Below are positions 54,764 to 64,000 of a DNA stretch of 64,000 nucleotides, in pieces (position 1 is the stretch's first letter; the number at the start of each line of letters is the position of its first letter). The notes under the pieces were generated by a model. It worked only from the letters and a program-made list of their open reading frames with translations. It ran no database searches and was not told the DNA's origin. Origin of the DNA: Euborellia annulipes (taxonomy: Eukaryota; Arthropoda; Insecta; Dermaptera; Anisolabididae); the NCBI GenBank assembly GCA_023213315.1, contig JAKCPI010026372.1, forward strand, positions 1 to 64,000. Reading direction: 5' to 3'. Both the position numbers and the translations under genes were made by a program.

Positions 54764-57612
54764 GATGATTCCTCCCGATGTGGTACTACAGGACCAGCCA
54801 TGCTTGAATGACGAGAGTCTCCCAATACCGAGATGAGCAACATCGTTGCACCAACCACGGTGATATAAACCCCTAAGTCAAAACTTGCAGCCGAAGCCAA
54901 ATGTAGTTTTCCTAGAATTGGTAACTCAACATACACATGCGCGCTGGTGAGGAATGGGCGTAACCAGAACCATGCAGCTACACCAGTAAGCCCGGCAATT
55001 GTTAAACCTGAACCAATCCAGACTTCGTAAAGACGGCCTGATTTTGCTTTGAGTAATTGTTCAGTTTGGTCTTGACCTAGCGCAATATATTGGATGATTA
55101 ACGCCATTGAGGTGATTAGACCTGCAATGAAGCCACCGCCGGGATAGTTATGTCCTCGCATAAAGATATAAACACTCACGACAAGTGCTAATGGCAATAC
55201 CCAAGAAGCTGTAATACGGAACATGAGCGGAGATGGATTAAAACGGTAGGTGAGGCCTTGAGTCGTGGTAGTACCATGTACACGCATGCCATCCATGAGA
55301 CAAAGTGAACCAATAGCAGCAATGCCTAGCACCGTAATTTCACCAAACGTATCGAAACCACGGAAGTCAACTAAAATGACATTTACAATATTTGAGCCGC
55401 CACCAAGTGGTAATGACTGTTGGGCAAAGAACCATGAAATCGAATTATGATCACGGGTTAAAATCAGCCACGTGATCCAGCCTATTCCTAAACCGCCAAC
55501 AATAGCTAAAGCGGCATCTCTTAAACGTCTGGAACGAAGAGATTCATACGGTGTTAGCTGTGGAAGTAAAGATAAGCTCATTAATAAAAGAACAGTGGTT
55601 ACAACATCCACGGTAATTTGAGTCAATGCCAAATCTGGAGCTGACATGGTGACAAATACCATCGTTACAACCAGACCAATTGCACCACTAATAAGGACTG
55701 CTTTAATACGTTCATGGTGGAACCAAAGCATCATCCAGCAACCTGAGAATAAGGTTAACCAAAGAACTATAGCAATCCATGGGGCATGAGTGAGTTCACG
55801 TGTGCCTGTGGTGAGCCCTTGATTAAGTAGCGGCATGGTTACCATGATGATGCTAAAAGCAATGATCAAAAATAAGTAACTTTGCAATGAGCCATTTTCA
55901 GTTTTTTGTTTGATTTTTCGGCTTGTGAGCAACAGATGTTTTAAAAATAGGTCAAATAAAATACGGCCTTGTAATCTGCCTAAACGTGGGTCAAGGTCAA
56001 TTTTACGAATTGTGCCATCTTTTGCTAAAGCAAAATAGAAGAGTGTACCGCCGACTAAAGCAATAATACTCATCACAAGAGGAGCATTGAATCCATGCCA
56101 GATTGCAAGATGAGTTCCTACAAATTCTGGTTGCATTAAGCTTGCTCTCGTTACGCTATTTACCAGCGGCTCTACCAATAAAGAAGGTAAAACGCCGACT
56201 AGGATACATAGCACAGCAAGAAGAATAGCTGGCGCACGCATGCCAATCGGGGGTTCATGTGCATTTTTATTTGGAACGTGTTTACCAATTGGACCATCAA
56301 AAAACACGCCGTGCACTAAACGGATTGAATAGCTCACTGCAAAAATACCAGCCAGAGTTGCAATAATACTGGCAAAAATAACTGCTGAACCTGAAAGGTT
56401 CGCCAATAGCTCGGTAAAGAACATTTCTTTAGAAATAAAGCCATTGGTGAGTGGCACACCTGCCATTGATGCAGCAGTGATCATGGTTAAAGTGGCAGTA
56501 AAAGGAAGTAGTTGCCAAATACCACTGAGTTTTCGAAGATCACGTGTACCCGTTTCATGATCAATAATCCCTGCAAGCATAAAGAGCGCTGCTTTAAATG
56601 TTGCATGGTTAATAATATGAAAAATAGCAGCAGCAACTGCTAAAGGTGATCCTATCCCAAGTAAGCAAACAATCAGACCTAAATGACTAATTGTTGAATA
56701 AGCCAGTAAGCCTTTTAAATCTTCTTTGAAAATAGCAAAACAGGCGGCCATACAGAGAGTGAATAAGCCGACAAACGTCACAATATTATGATAGAGCGCA
56801 GCACCTACAAAAATTGGTAGTAAGCGGGCTAGCAGGAAAATTCCTGCTTTTACCATGGTTGCAGAGTGTAGATAGGCTGAAACAGGGGTTGGCGCAGCCA
56901 TTGCATTTGGTAACCAGAAATGAAATGGGAACTGAGCACTTTTAGTGAAAGCGCCAAGTAAAATCAGCAGTAACATTGGAGTGAAAAGAGTATGAGCCTG
57001 AATGGCATCTTTCATTCCCATGATGTCATTAATTTCATAGGTCCCAGTAATTTGTCCTAATAGAACAAATCCCCCCAATAACGCCAGACCACCCATTCCT
57101 GTAATGGTGAGCGCCATTCGAGAGCCGCGCTGGGCAGCTTCATAATGACTCCAGTAACCCACTAACAAGAAAGATGAAATACTGGTGAGTTCCCAAAATA
57201 CTAATAAAATAATTAAATTATTGGATAGAGAAATACCCAGCATTGCTGCCATAAACAGCATGAGTAAAGCATATAGTTTGCTTAAAGAATTTTTAGGACC
57301 GAGGTAATAATAGGCGTATATATAAATAAGTGTACCGATACCGGTAATAAGCAAAGAAAATAATAAGCCAAGCGCATCGAGCCTGAAGCTTAGATTAATT
57401 CCTAATTGAGGTAACCAATCCCAGCTTTGTTGAATGCTTGCACCACCAAGCACAGTTTTTGCTTGAGTCAGTAATAAACCGAAACTGGTTAAACTGACTC
57501 CGATTGCCCCTAAAGCCGTTACTCCACGCGAGAACCGTTGAAGCAATGAAACAAGGGTGGTGCCTAATATTAACGGTAATAAGATAATTATCGGTAGCAC
57601 ACTCGTATCCAT
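54760..57612 (-). CDS. mnhA: Monovalent cation/H+ antiporter subunit A (A/B fusion)
   Basis: 950 residues. The N-terminal part (about 1-500) is the NuoL-like channel with Leu-Leu-Val-Phe-Trp-Glu-Leu-Thr-Ser and Phe-His-Phe-Trp-Leu-Pro-Asn-Ala-Met. A DUF4040-like part and a final MnhB domain (about 800-950, Gly-His-Asn-Tyr-Pro-Gly-Gly-Gly-Phe) are fused, so no separate mnhB exists. The operon of six subunits exchanges cytoplasmic Na+ or K+ for protons and supports salt and pH tolerance. It is the first gene of the operon. Confidence 0.95.
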   Translation of the reverse strand: MDTSVLPIIILLPLILGTTLVSLLQRFSRGVTALGAIGVSLTSFGLLLTQAKTVLGGASIQQSWDWLPQLGINLSFRLDALGLLFSLLITGIGTLIYIYAYYYLGPKNSLSKLYALLMLFMAAMLGISLSNNLIILLVFWELTSISSFLLVGYWSHYEAAQRGSRMALTITGMGGLALLGGFVLLGQITGTYEINDIMGMKDAIQAHTLFTPMLLLILLGAFTKSAQFPFHFWLPNAMAAPTPVSAYLHSATMVKAGIFLLARLLPIFVGAALYHNIVTFVGLFTLCMAACFAIFKEDLKGLLAYSTISHLGLIVCLLGIGSPLAVAAAIFHIINHATFKAALFMLAGIIDHETGTRDLRKLSGIWQLLPFTATLTMITAASMAGVPLTNGFISKEMFFTELLANLSGSAVIFASIIATLAGIFAVSYSIRLVHGVFFDGPIGKHVPNKNAHEPPIGMRAPAILLAVLCILVGVLPSLLVEPLVNSVTRASLMQPEFVGTHLAIWHGFNAPLVMSIIALVGGTLFYFALAKDGTIRKIDLDPRLGRLQGRILFDLFLKHLLLTSRKIKQKTENGSLQSYLFLIIAFSIIMVTMPLLNQGLTTGTRELTHAPWIAIVLWLTLFSGCWMMLWFHHERIKAVLISGAIGLVVTMVFVTMSAPDLALTQITVDVVTTVLLLMSLSLLPQLTPYESLRSRRLRDAALAIVGGLGIGWITWLILTRDHNSISWFFAQQSLPLGGGSNIVNVILVDFRGFDTFGEITVLGIAAIGSLCLMDGMRVHGTTTTQGLTYRFNPSPLMFRITASWVLPLALVVSVYIFMRGHNYPGGGFIAGLITSMALIIQYIALGQDQTEQLLKAKSGRLYEVWIGSGLTIAGLTGVAAWFWLRPFLTSAHVYVELPILGKLHLASAASFDLGVYITVVGATMLLISVLGDSRHSSMAGPVVPHREESS

Positions 57613-57926
57613 ATGTGATTTAGGCCGAGACCTAAAAGTGAAATTTTAATTTCAGAATAGATAGGAATTCAAAGAGATTTCCAAGGCTTGTATTCTGAAA
57701 GCCCAACCAAATTAAAAAATAAAGCGAGAAACAAGTTGTATTGCGCAACTTGAAGAATAAAAAACGCAAAATGAAATTTATTGTACACTAAAAAAGCAGT
57801 AAAAATCTGATGTTATTACATGTAGTAACAACATCTAGTGATTTTAGAGTCTAAAAATCCTGCTTAAACTATATATTGTGTGAGGCTAAATTTCACTCTA
57901 AAAATAGAATAAATAGGTCGTAAAAT
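57613..57926. other. Upstream region of mnhA
   Basis: No gene is visible in these 314 AT-rich bases. It must hold the mnh promoter and the 3' end of the converging-side ATPase gene. A near-perfect 20-bp palindrome lies at 57811-57830; no T-run terminator is seen after the ATPase stop. Confidence 0.5.
57811..57830. promoter_or_regulatory. Near-perfect 20-bp palindrome upstream of mnhA
   Basis: TGTTATTACA at 57811-57820 matches the reverse complement of TGTAGTAACA at 57821-57830 in nine of ten pairs. The size suits a dimeric TetR/MarR-like operator. It lies about 200 bases before mnhA. Confidence 0.4.
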
Positions 57927-59319
57927 TTAAGCTGAAGGTGTTTCTTCAGGCATGTCTCCAGCATGAATCATGCGTAATAATTCATTTTTTTGTTGTTCAT
58001 TTAAACTCTGAATTTGCTGAAATAAAATATCAATTTGTGCTGGAGATGGCGTTGGGTCAATCAAGCTGAGTGCTTGCGTTTCTGTATGAGATACCAACGG
58101 TTCACTTCTTTGCAGCAAGGTATATATGTCTTCAAGCTGTTGCTGAGTGGTATTTAGGTCAAGGTGGGTAACTTTACCATTTTCTAATTTTAAACATTGA
58201 TAGGCTGAGGCATGTTCGAGTAACTCTTCACGACTTCCAGTTACAATAATTTGTAAGCGTGGAAATGTTTGATGGAGCCGATTCAATATTTCTGAACAGT
58301 GAGTAGAGTCAAGCTGTGCATCAATTTGGTCAATTAACAAGATTCCTTCACCTTCGAGGCAAGGATTTAAACTTAATGGATTGAGTATACAGAGTCTGCG
58401 AGCGACATCACCTACCAAGGCGATCCATGTTTTTATGGTGCTCGAAAGCTGATGAAACGGTAAGGTCTGACCATCATAGTCAACCATGAGTTGAAGTCGG
58501 GGTTGATATTGTAAATATAAATCTTTGAACTCTGGCAAAACAAATTTTAATGCATTTTTGAGTGCATAGAGATTAGGTGATTGAAGCTGTGCAGGTTGCC
58601 CAGATAACTCTTTTTGAAGTTGGGTTAAGAGTTCTGTCTGATCTTGTGGATCTGATTGCTTAGACCTAATCCGTTGTACCACATATGCAGCTTGGGCATT
58701 TTCGATATCGCTAATTTCACGTAGCCATTCAAAAAAGCGAGTAAAGGTTGTAAATGGAAGCGGACTAATGTCATAGGCTGAAATAGCTTGGGTAATGCCC
58801 GGTAAATTTTTTATTGAGCAAATTAATATCATTTACAAATCGCTCGGCTGGGTAGTAAGCGACTAAAGGCAGACCTTGTAATGGATCTTTTTTTGTTATC
58901 TGTTGATACAGAGCCATAGCCTGATCAAGTTGTTGAGTTTCGACTTGACTAATGCCTAGGCCACTTGCATTTAAGGTTTTAAAAAGTTTCCAGCTACACA
59001 AAGAGGAATCGGTCTGCTGAGCAGAGGTGGTTTCTGGCAAATGGCCAATTTCTGGTGGAATTTGAAGGGTAATTTCGATTTTTGCTTGTAGGCGTGATTG
59101 AGTAATATCTTGATCAGACATGACTATGCCGGGGCTACGTAAGTCTTTAAGACGTGCAGGGAGCCAAGTTGAAGCATGGTAAGTATGTTTAAGTAACATA
59201 CTTTTTCCGGTTGCCTGCTCGCCTAAAATTAAGGTAATAGGCTGTTTTTCATATTGAAACTGTATTTTAAGATCATGAAATAGAGCAATATGTTTAAATT
59301 GGATAGATTCAAGTTTCAT
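57927..59319 (-). CDS. COG3950/PtuA-like AAA ATPase with Gln in Walker B, one frameshift
   Basis: About 463 residues when corrected. It starts at ATG 59319 with TAGGTGA upstream. Walker A is Gly-Glu-Gln-Ala-Thr-Gly-Lys-Ser near residue 35. The Val-Ala-Tyr-Tyr-Pro-Ala-Glu-Arg segment matches the family's Tyr-Tyr-Pro-x-x-Arg. The C-terminal Walker B reads Ile-Leu-Leu-Ile-Asp-Gln-Ile-Asp, where relatives have Asp-Glu. The later His-containing switch is Thr-Gly-Ser-Arg-Glu. The loss of the catalytic Glu suggests weak or no ATP hydrolysis. One surplus base in T6 (58807-58812) splits the frame. It lies directly after the helicase gene. Confidence 0.72.
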
Positions 59320-60850
59320 AGGCTCACCTAAGTATGAGCGCTTCAACCAACCGATTGACGGAAGACTTAAAGGCGCCCTTAGTTTTAATTGTTGTATCAG
59401 ATCATAAAGATGATGGATATTTAGACTTACTTTAGCACGAGTACACGCAACGTAAAGTAATCTTAATTCTTCATCGGTAATCTTGTGTTCTAAGCCATTA
59501 ATTTTAAATTGATAGTCATCTTCAATATGAACGCGGTTCCATTCCAGCCCTTTAGCTTTATGGGCGGTAGAAATCACATAGTCAGCTTGCTCAATTGGAG
59601 TAATCTTTGCAAGTGCTTTTTTTTAATGGGTCAGTCCCGTGATCATCAACCAATTTAACTAAAGGTTTAATGTCACTACCTTCATTGGTCTCACAATATT
59701 CATGGGACCATCATGCCATGAATTGAACCATGCTAACTCAGGGAACATCAGTAACCCGTTTTCCTTGTTTTAACAAGCTTGCAGCATCAACAAAACGGTT
59801 TAGCTTTTGATGATCCGCTTGTAAACTCACTTTATCGCCGTGAACTAAACCTGCCAGTAAAAGTTCCATTGCACGAGCATTGGTGCGGCATAAAATTGCG
59901 TCACGCATCTTGGTGTGAGGTTTATTGACTACACTTGATTTCTGGTTCGGATTGCCAAGTAGGGGAACCGTCTCGTTTAAGCCGCCCAGTAGTGAATTGG
60001 CAACATCGGCAATCGACTCACCAAAACGAAAAGAAGTGGTTAGGCGAGATTCAGGTAATGGTAATTGCTGCATGGCATTAATTGCGCCACGCCATGCATA
60101 AATTTGCTGATGAGCATCACCGACGTAAATCACCTGCGTATTTTTTGGCGAAGCAAAATGCCCAACATTAAAGGATCAGCATCTTGGGCTTCATCAAATA
60201 ATACGTAGTCAGTAGGAATATTCGGTTCAGATAATGCCCAAAGTTTAAGATAAATATCGTGCCCAATTCCCGCTTGATGGTTCGGGTCAATCGACTCTAG
60301 CCAACGTCGTTCAACAGCAGGTATAGGTGCTTTTGTAATTCAGTAATGTCGTCTGCATGTAGCCAGTTGGGTGCTTGAATATGGCGTGGTGCAGGATATT
60401 GAGAGCTCGTTGAACAGAAGTAGCTGACAGCATTGGCCACAAGACTCGCTAAGCGGCTTGGCATTAAGACATATTTCTCGTAACGCCCACCCATCATCCG
60501 TCGTAAAGTAATCGGCTCTAGTCGATACTCTTTAGCAATAAAGCTTGGGCTTAAGCGCGGCAGACGTAATTTATCAGTTACGCCGCGAGGGACACTACGA
60601 AAGGCAAGTGAGTGAAAAGTACGGCAGTCCACATTGCGGTGAAATTTGTTTTGTGCTTCACCAGCAATCGCCTTGTTAAATGCCAAGTACATACCACTGC
60701 CGTTCAGGCATGGCATCACTAATCATTTGCAAAGTGGTGGTTTTACCTGTGCCAGCATAGGCAATCACTTTTAAATGATTGCCCAAGACGTGCGTTGTCT
60801 ATGGCAATCGCTTGCTCATAGGTAGCTTTAGGTTTTTCAATATTCGACAC
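59320..60850 (-). CDS. UvrD-like SF1 DNA helicase (multiple frameshifts)
   Basis: About 510 residues once frames are joined; GTG 60850 is the probable start. SF1A motifs are all visible in pieces: Tyr-Ala-Gly-Thr-Gly-Lys-Thr-Thr-Thr (I), Phe-Asp-Glu-Ala-Gln-Asp (II), Val-Gly-Asp-Ala-His-Gln-Gln-Ile-Tyr-Ala-Trp-Arg-Gly-Ala (III), Thr-Ser-Phe-Arg-Phe-Gly (IV), His-Lys-Ala-Lys-Gly-Leu-Glu-Trp (V) and Leu-Tyr-Val-Ala-Cys-Thr-Arg-Ala-Lys (VI). Single-base breaks lie near 60784, 60708, 60322, 60152, 59753, 59710 and 59618-59625. No in-frame stop separates it from the ATPase, so the end is set at the ATPase ATG. Confidence 0.68.
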
Positions 60851-60859
60851 TGAGTGATT

Positions 60860-61642
60860 TTATACCTTGTTGCGGTTAGCTTTTTCAACTAAACCAGATA
60901 AGCCCTGACGACGAGCTAATTCATCAATAATAAGTTGTGGGTTAATTATCGAAATAACCCAACATGACAATAGTATGGAACCACAAATCGGCTGTTTCAT
61001 AAACAAGATCGTTTAAGTTAGCTTCTGAGTCCTGTACTGCAAAATCTTTAGCGGCAATAATAGCTTCTACGCTTTCTTCGCCCACTTTTTCTAAAATTTT
61101 ATTGATGCCTTTTTTTATAGAGGCTGGCAACATAAGAGGTATCTGCTTCCAGCTTGCTTACGCTCTTGCATTAATTGCCCTAAGTGAGCAAGTACGTCAA
61201 CTTGCTCGGTAGTTTGTGCATGATCGTGTGCTTCGGCTTTAGCTTTTTCGCCATAAATTGCAGTAGGGTCTTTTAACTGTGCATCGACAATTTCCCAGCC
61301 CTGTGGGGTGAGTTTACGGTAGAAACAAGACTCACGACCCGTATGGCATGCAATACCACCGTGTTGTTCAATTTGTAGCACAATGACATCGGCATCGCAG
61401 TCTAGACGAATTTCATAAACTGTTTGGAAATGGCCTGATTCTTCACCCTTATGCCAGAGTTTTTGGCGAGAGCGAGAGAAGTAAACGGCCTGATTTTTTC
61501 TGCTGTTAACGCGAGTGCTTCACGGTTCATCCACGCCACCATCAAAACACGTCCAGTTTGATGATGTTGAGCAATGGCAGGGATAAGACCATTGGTCGTT
61601 AAATTTTACTTCATCGAACCAGTTTGCGATGTTAGTGGAAAT
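60860..61642 (-). CDS. hisI: Bifunctional HisIE (phosphoribosyl-AMP cyclohydrolase/phosphoribosyl-ATP pyrophosphatase), several frameshifts
   Basis: Steps two and three of histidine synthesis. The HisI half has [18 protein letters not shown], and zinc/metal motifs in Asp-Cys-Asp-Ala-Asp and Cys-His-Thr-Gly. The HisE half has Lys-Lys-Gly-Ile-Asn-Lys-Ile and Glu-Lys-Val-Gly-Glu-Glu-Ser-Val-Glu. Five single-base breaks (near 61588, 61495, 61144, 61110-61116, 60945) are needed to join it, and the corrected length of about 259 residues fits HisIE. No ATG is seen at the expected start; the position used has ATT, so the start is unresolved. The stop lies ten bases before the helicase start, so both may be one operon. 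Confidence 0.82.
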
Positions 61643-61794
61643 CCAGTGAGTGGAATGCAGCTGGTTATAAGAGTTGGTATATAGTGGGATACTAGTAAAT
61701 TGAATTTAAGTCAGATGTCTAAAATAATAGCTTGTGATAGTTGTTACGGTCATCAGCGTCGGTATTTGCCGAGAAAATTCTTTGCGCTTTATTA

Positions 61795-62091
61795 ATGTCT
61801 TTGGAAAGAGTAAATTTTGGATAAAACTAGAAAATTTTGCTTGTCAGTATGTGGGCTTATACAAGCTGAAGAGCCATGGGGTGAAAATGGGGAAAACCCA
61901 CTTTTGATATTTGTTGTTGCTGTGGTGTTGAATTTGGATATGAGGATTACCTAAAGAATCTGTAAAAAGTCTATATCGTAAGAAATGGTTGAATACTAGG
62001 GGCTAAAATTGGTAGAGTGGAATTCAAAGAGAAACCCAAAACTTGGGATATTGAAAAACAATTACAAAATATCCCTGTAAATTTTAAATAA
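61795..62091 (+). CDS. Small Cys-rich (CCCC-containing) protein, several frameshifts
   Basis: About 98 residues in three frames. It has Val-Cys-Gly, Glu-Glu-Pro-Trp-Gly, Thr-Phe-Asp-Ile then four consecutive Cys, Gly-Val-Glu-Phe-Gly-Tyr-Glu-Asp and Arg-Lys-Lys-Trp-Leu. This is the pattern of a widespread small uncharacterised family with CPxCGxxFGYDD motifs, probably a zinc ribbon. Breaks fall in or near T4 (61812-61818), CCC (61898-61900), CC (61951) and at an extra A near 61998. ATG 61795 is tentative. Function unknown. Confidence 0.55.
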
Positions 62092-62092
62092 C

Positions 62093-62176
62093 TTATAAAT
62101 TTGGGTGTTTGAAATCCTCAATCAATTTTTGATCGGGATCGCGAATGCGAATATAAACCGAAAGAATCTTGTGCAT
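62093..62176 (-). CDS. Possible small ORF of 27 residues
   Basis: ATG 62176 opens a short, protein-like frame ending at 62093 (Tyr-Ile-Arg-Ile-Arg-Asp-Pro-Asp-Gln-Lys). The same frame is open upstream to TTG 62227, which would start inside the ubiB terminator hairpin. No ribosome binding site is clear and the region has many indels, so it may be a fragment or chance. Confidence 0.25.
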   Translation of the reverse strand: MHKILSVYIRIRDPDQKLIEDFKHPNL

Positions 62177-62206
62177 TGCGCCAGTACATTCAATCGGGCC
62201 TTGCTC

Positions 62207-62231
62207 AAAATTCCCTTGCGATTGCAAGGGA
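62207..62231 (-). terminator. Terminator-like hairpin after ubiB
   Basis: TCCCTTGC (62212-62219) and GCAAGGGA (62224-62231) pair perfectly around GATT. Read on the minus strand the stem is followed by ATTTTG. It lies just after the corrected ubiB stop at 62240. Confidence 0.55.
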
Positions 62232-62239
62232 TTTAAATG

Positions 62240-63860
62240 TTATTTCATTACTCGCCAAAGTGCTAATAAGCTACTCAGCACAATCAAGAATAACCGAAAC
62301 GAACCAAGGGCTAATAATCGCGATGGTTAGTAAAATCAGCATAGTACTGCCGAACATCCAACTGCGGCGTTGTTGATGTTCCATTTGCAAACGAAGTTGC
62401 TGCATTTCGCGTAACTGACGGTCTTGCCAAGCGGATTGGTTTTTTAAACCATTTAAACTATCAATAATTAAGCTTGGGAAATCTTGAGCACCTAAAAGCA
62501 GGTCAGGTAGTTGCTGTCCTAACTCTTTTATATTTTTGACTGGGTTCATGTTGGCCTTGACCCATTCAGTCAAAATAGGTTTTGCCAGTTTCCAAATGTC
62601 GAGTTGAGGGTATAGGTCTGTTCCAAGCCCTTCGACATGCACTAAAGTTTTTAGCAACAGCATGAGTTGCGGTGGAATCTCTAAATGGAAGCGACGGGCA
62701 ATATCCATCACTTGAATCAAGATGCCAGCAAAATCAAGTTGGTCCATTGGTTTAGACACCATTGGTCCAACGGTGCGACGCATTTCACGTGAGAGTGCAT
62801 CTTGGTCTGTGCCCGGTGGAATCCAGCCAGCTTGGTGCACAATTTGAATGAGCTGCATAAAGTTGCTGTTCATTACAGCAAGCAACATGCGGGCAATCGT
62901 CATCTGGTCATGCTTAGACAACTCACCCATAATCGCACAGTCCAGTGCAATAAAGCGTGGATTGCTTGGGTTAATTGTTTCTACAAAGACATTACCGGGG
63001 TGCATGTCGGCATGGAAAAAGTTATCGCGAAATACTTGCGTGAAGAAAATGGTTAATCCTTTTTCTGCAAGTTGCGCGCGGTCCATGCCTAGACGGTCAA
63101 AGGTCGCCGTATCTGAAATAGGAACACCTGTAATACGCTCTGCCACCATGACATCTTTGGTGTCCATGTAGACTTCAGGCACATACATCATGGTTGAGCC
63201 AGTAAAATAATGGCGCATACGACGGGTATTATCTGCTTCAATACTCAAGTCCAGCTCATTTAAAATAATCTGGCGGTAGTCTTGAATAATTTCAGTGAGA
63301 TGTAAGGCACGAGCCGCCTCAAGACGACTTTCTAACGTATTGCCTAACCATGCCAAAATTTCAAAATCTTGCAAAATTTGATTGCGAATGTCTGGACGAG
63401 TCACTTTAATAACGACTTCACGACCATCATGTAAAGCAGCAGTATGAACTTGTGCAATTGACGCAGCAGCTAGTGGCTGGTCATCAAAGCGCGCAAACAA
63501 GGTATTTACGTCAGCTTTTAACGAATCTTGAATACGTTGTTTTGCAACCTCTACATCGAAAGGCTTTACCTGATCTTGCAGTAAGACCAATTGCGAGAGT
63601 ACTTCGGGTGGAATTAAATCACGTCGAGTTGAAAGCAATTGTCCAAGCTTAATTGCAAGCGGTCCCATATCTTCCAAAGCTTCTTTTAGCTTTAAAGGAT
63701 TTTTACGTTCACGACTAGACCATGCAGCCGGATGCATTTTAATAATACTTAATGCATGCTGAGCTTTAACTGGTAATTCATCCGCAGGGAACAACGTATC
63801 GAGTCTATAGTGCGCTGCAATACGCCAAAGTTCGAGTAAACGCGAAACGTGCGGAATCAT
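62240..63860 (-). CDS. ubiB: Ubiquinone biosynthesis protein UbiB (ADCK-type atypical kinase), one frameshift
   Basis: 539 residues when corrected. It is required for ubiquinone synthesis and is membrane anchored. Atypical-kinase motifs are the KxGQ motif Ile-Lys-Leu-Gly-Gln-Leu-Leu-Ser-Thr-Arg, Ala-Ser-Ile-Ala-Gln-Val, Glu-Leu-Asp-Leu and His-Ala-Asp-Met-His-Pro-Gly-Asn. Two C-terminal helices follow a Gln-rich stretch. An extra C at 62285 cuts off the last helix at 62271; correction extends to 62240. It lies 12 bases after the ubiJ-like gene, in the usual ubiJ-ubiB order. Confidence 0.94.
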
Positions 63861-63872
63861 ATAAAGTCTTAC

Positions 63873-64000
63873 CTAGTCTTGAGAGGGTTGTAGTTGTGCG
63901 TTGAGTTGCTGCAATCTTGCTTCTAGACGGTCAATGTCTTGATTAAGCTTACGAGTGGCTTGGCTTAAATCGTCCATTTCCCAACGAGGGGCAAATAGAC
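63873..64000 (-). CDS. C-terminus of a UbiJ-like SCP2 protein (partial)
   Basis: The last 41 codons end at TAG 63873-63875. The residues form a heptad-like helix (Asp-Asp-Leu, Leu-Asn-Gln-Asp-Ile-Asp-Arg-Leu-Glu-Ala-Arg-Leu) typical of the UbiJ C-terminal coiled coil. Its place just upstream of ubiB supports UbiJ, an accessory protein binding isoprenoid intermediates. The N-terminal SCP2 domain lies beyond the window. Confidence 0.7.
   Translation of the reverse strand, partial: LFAPRWEMDDLSQATRKLNQDIDRLEARLQQLNAQLQPSQD

Noticed and set aside
62176..62376. 66-residue plus-strand frame
   Set aside because: Antisense to the ubiB 3' end and hairpin; no ribosome site.

Overview
The window is a low-GC gammaproteobacterial chromosome segment with the gene content and order of Acinetobacter, most likely the A. 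baumannii/A. calcoaceticus complex. Evidence is the fadB-fadA pair, the pilB-pilC-pilD cluster, the metY-rimP-nusA-infB-rbfA operon, the six-subunit Mnh/Mrp antiporter operon, fused hisIE, lpxO, and ubiB next to a ubiJ-like gene. This assignment rests on recognising protein families, not on a search.

Layout. 0-10 kb: two glycine-zipper lipoproteins, a DUF4442-type thioesterase, an alpha/beta hydrolase, a YuiF-like Na+/H+ antiporter, an OmpW-like porin, an LprI-like periplasmic protein, htpG, and two paralogous outer-membrane barrel proteins on the minus strand. 10-14.7 kb: a FrnE-like DsbA oxidoreductase, an anchored coiled-coil protein, a MerR regulator divergent from an exported hydrolase, a lipoprotein gene with a premature stop, and a small exported protein with a TonB-box-like N-terminus. 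14.7-18 kb: fadBA. 18-23.3 kb: an AT-rich accessory stretch with lipoproteins, lpxO, a two-gene cassette of unknown function and a divergent NlpC/P60-like amidase resembling type VI secretion amidase effectors. 23.4-28.4 kb: uvrC, a thioesterase, pgsA and an ada-like/alkB repair pair. 28.6-33.2 kb: an IclR regulator divergent from an AaeB/AaeX/AaeA-like efflux operon. 33.2-40.2 kb: ruvX, yqgE, recN, a TPR-glycosyltransferase-like protein, ppnP, rlmB, an EamA transporter and coaE. 40.2-44.1 kb: pilD-pilC-pilB. 44.3-51.3 kb: tpiA, secG, tRNA-Leu(GAG), two identical initiator tRNAs, rimP, nusA, infB, rbfA. 51.4-57.6 kb: mnhGFEDCA on the minus strand. 57.9-61.6 kb (minus strand): hisIE, an SF1 helicase, and a COG3950/PtuA-like ATPase whose Walker B glutamate is replaced by glutamine. 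The window ends with a small Cys-rich protein gene, ubiB, and the C-terminus of a ubiJ-like gene.

More than fifteen genes, several of them essential (nusA, infB, tpiA), are broken by single-base indels, nearly all in homopolymers. For most of them the corrected length is a whole number of codons and fits the family. This looks like a pyrosequencing-type error profile rather than real gene decay, so most 'broken' genes here are probably intact in the organism. One interruption is not an indel: the in-frame TGA at 13749-13751. The most interesting biology is the helicase/ATPase pair behind hisIE and the amidase with its divergent AT-rich gene pair; neither is proven to be a new system.
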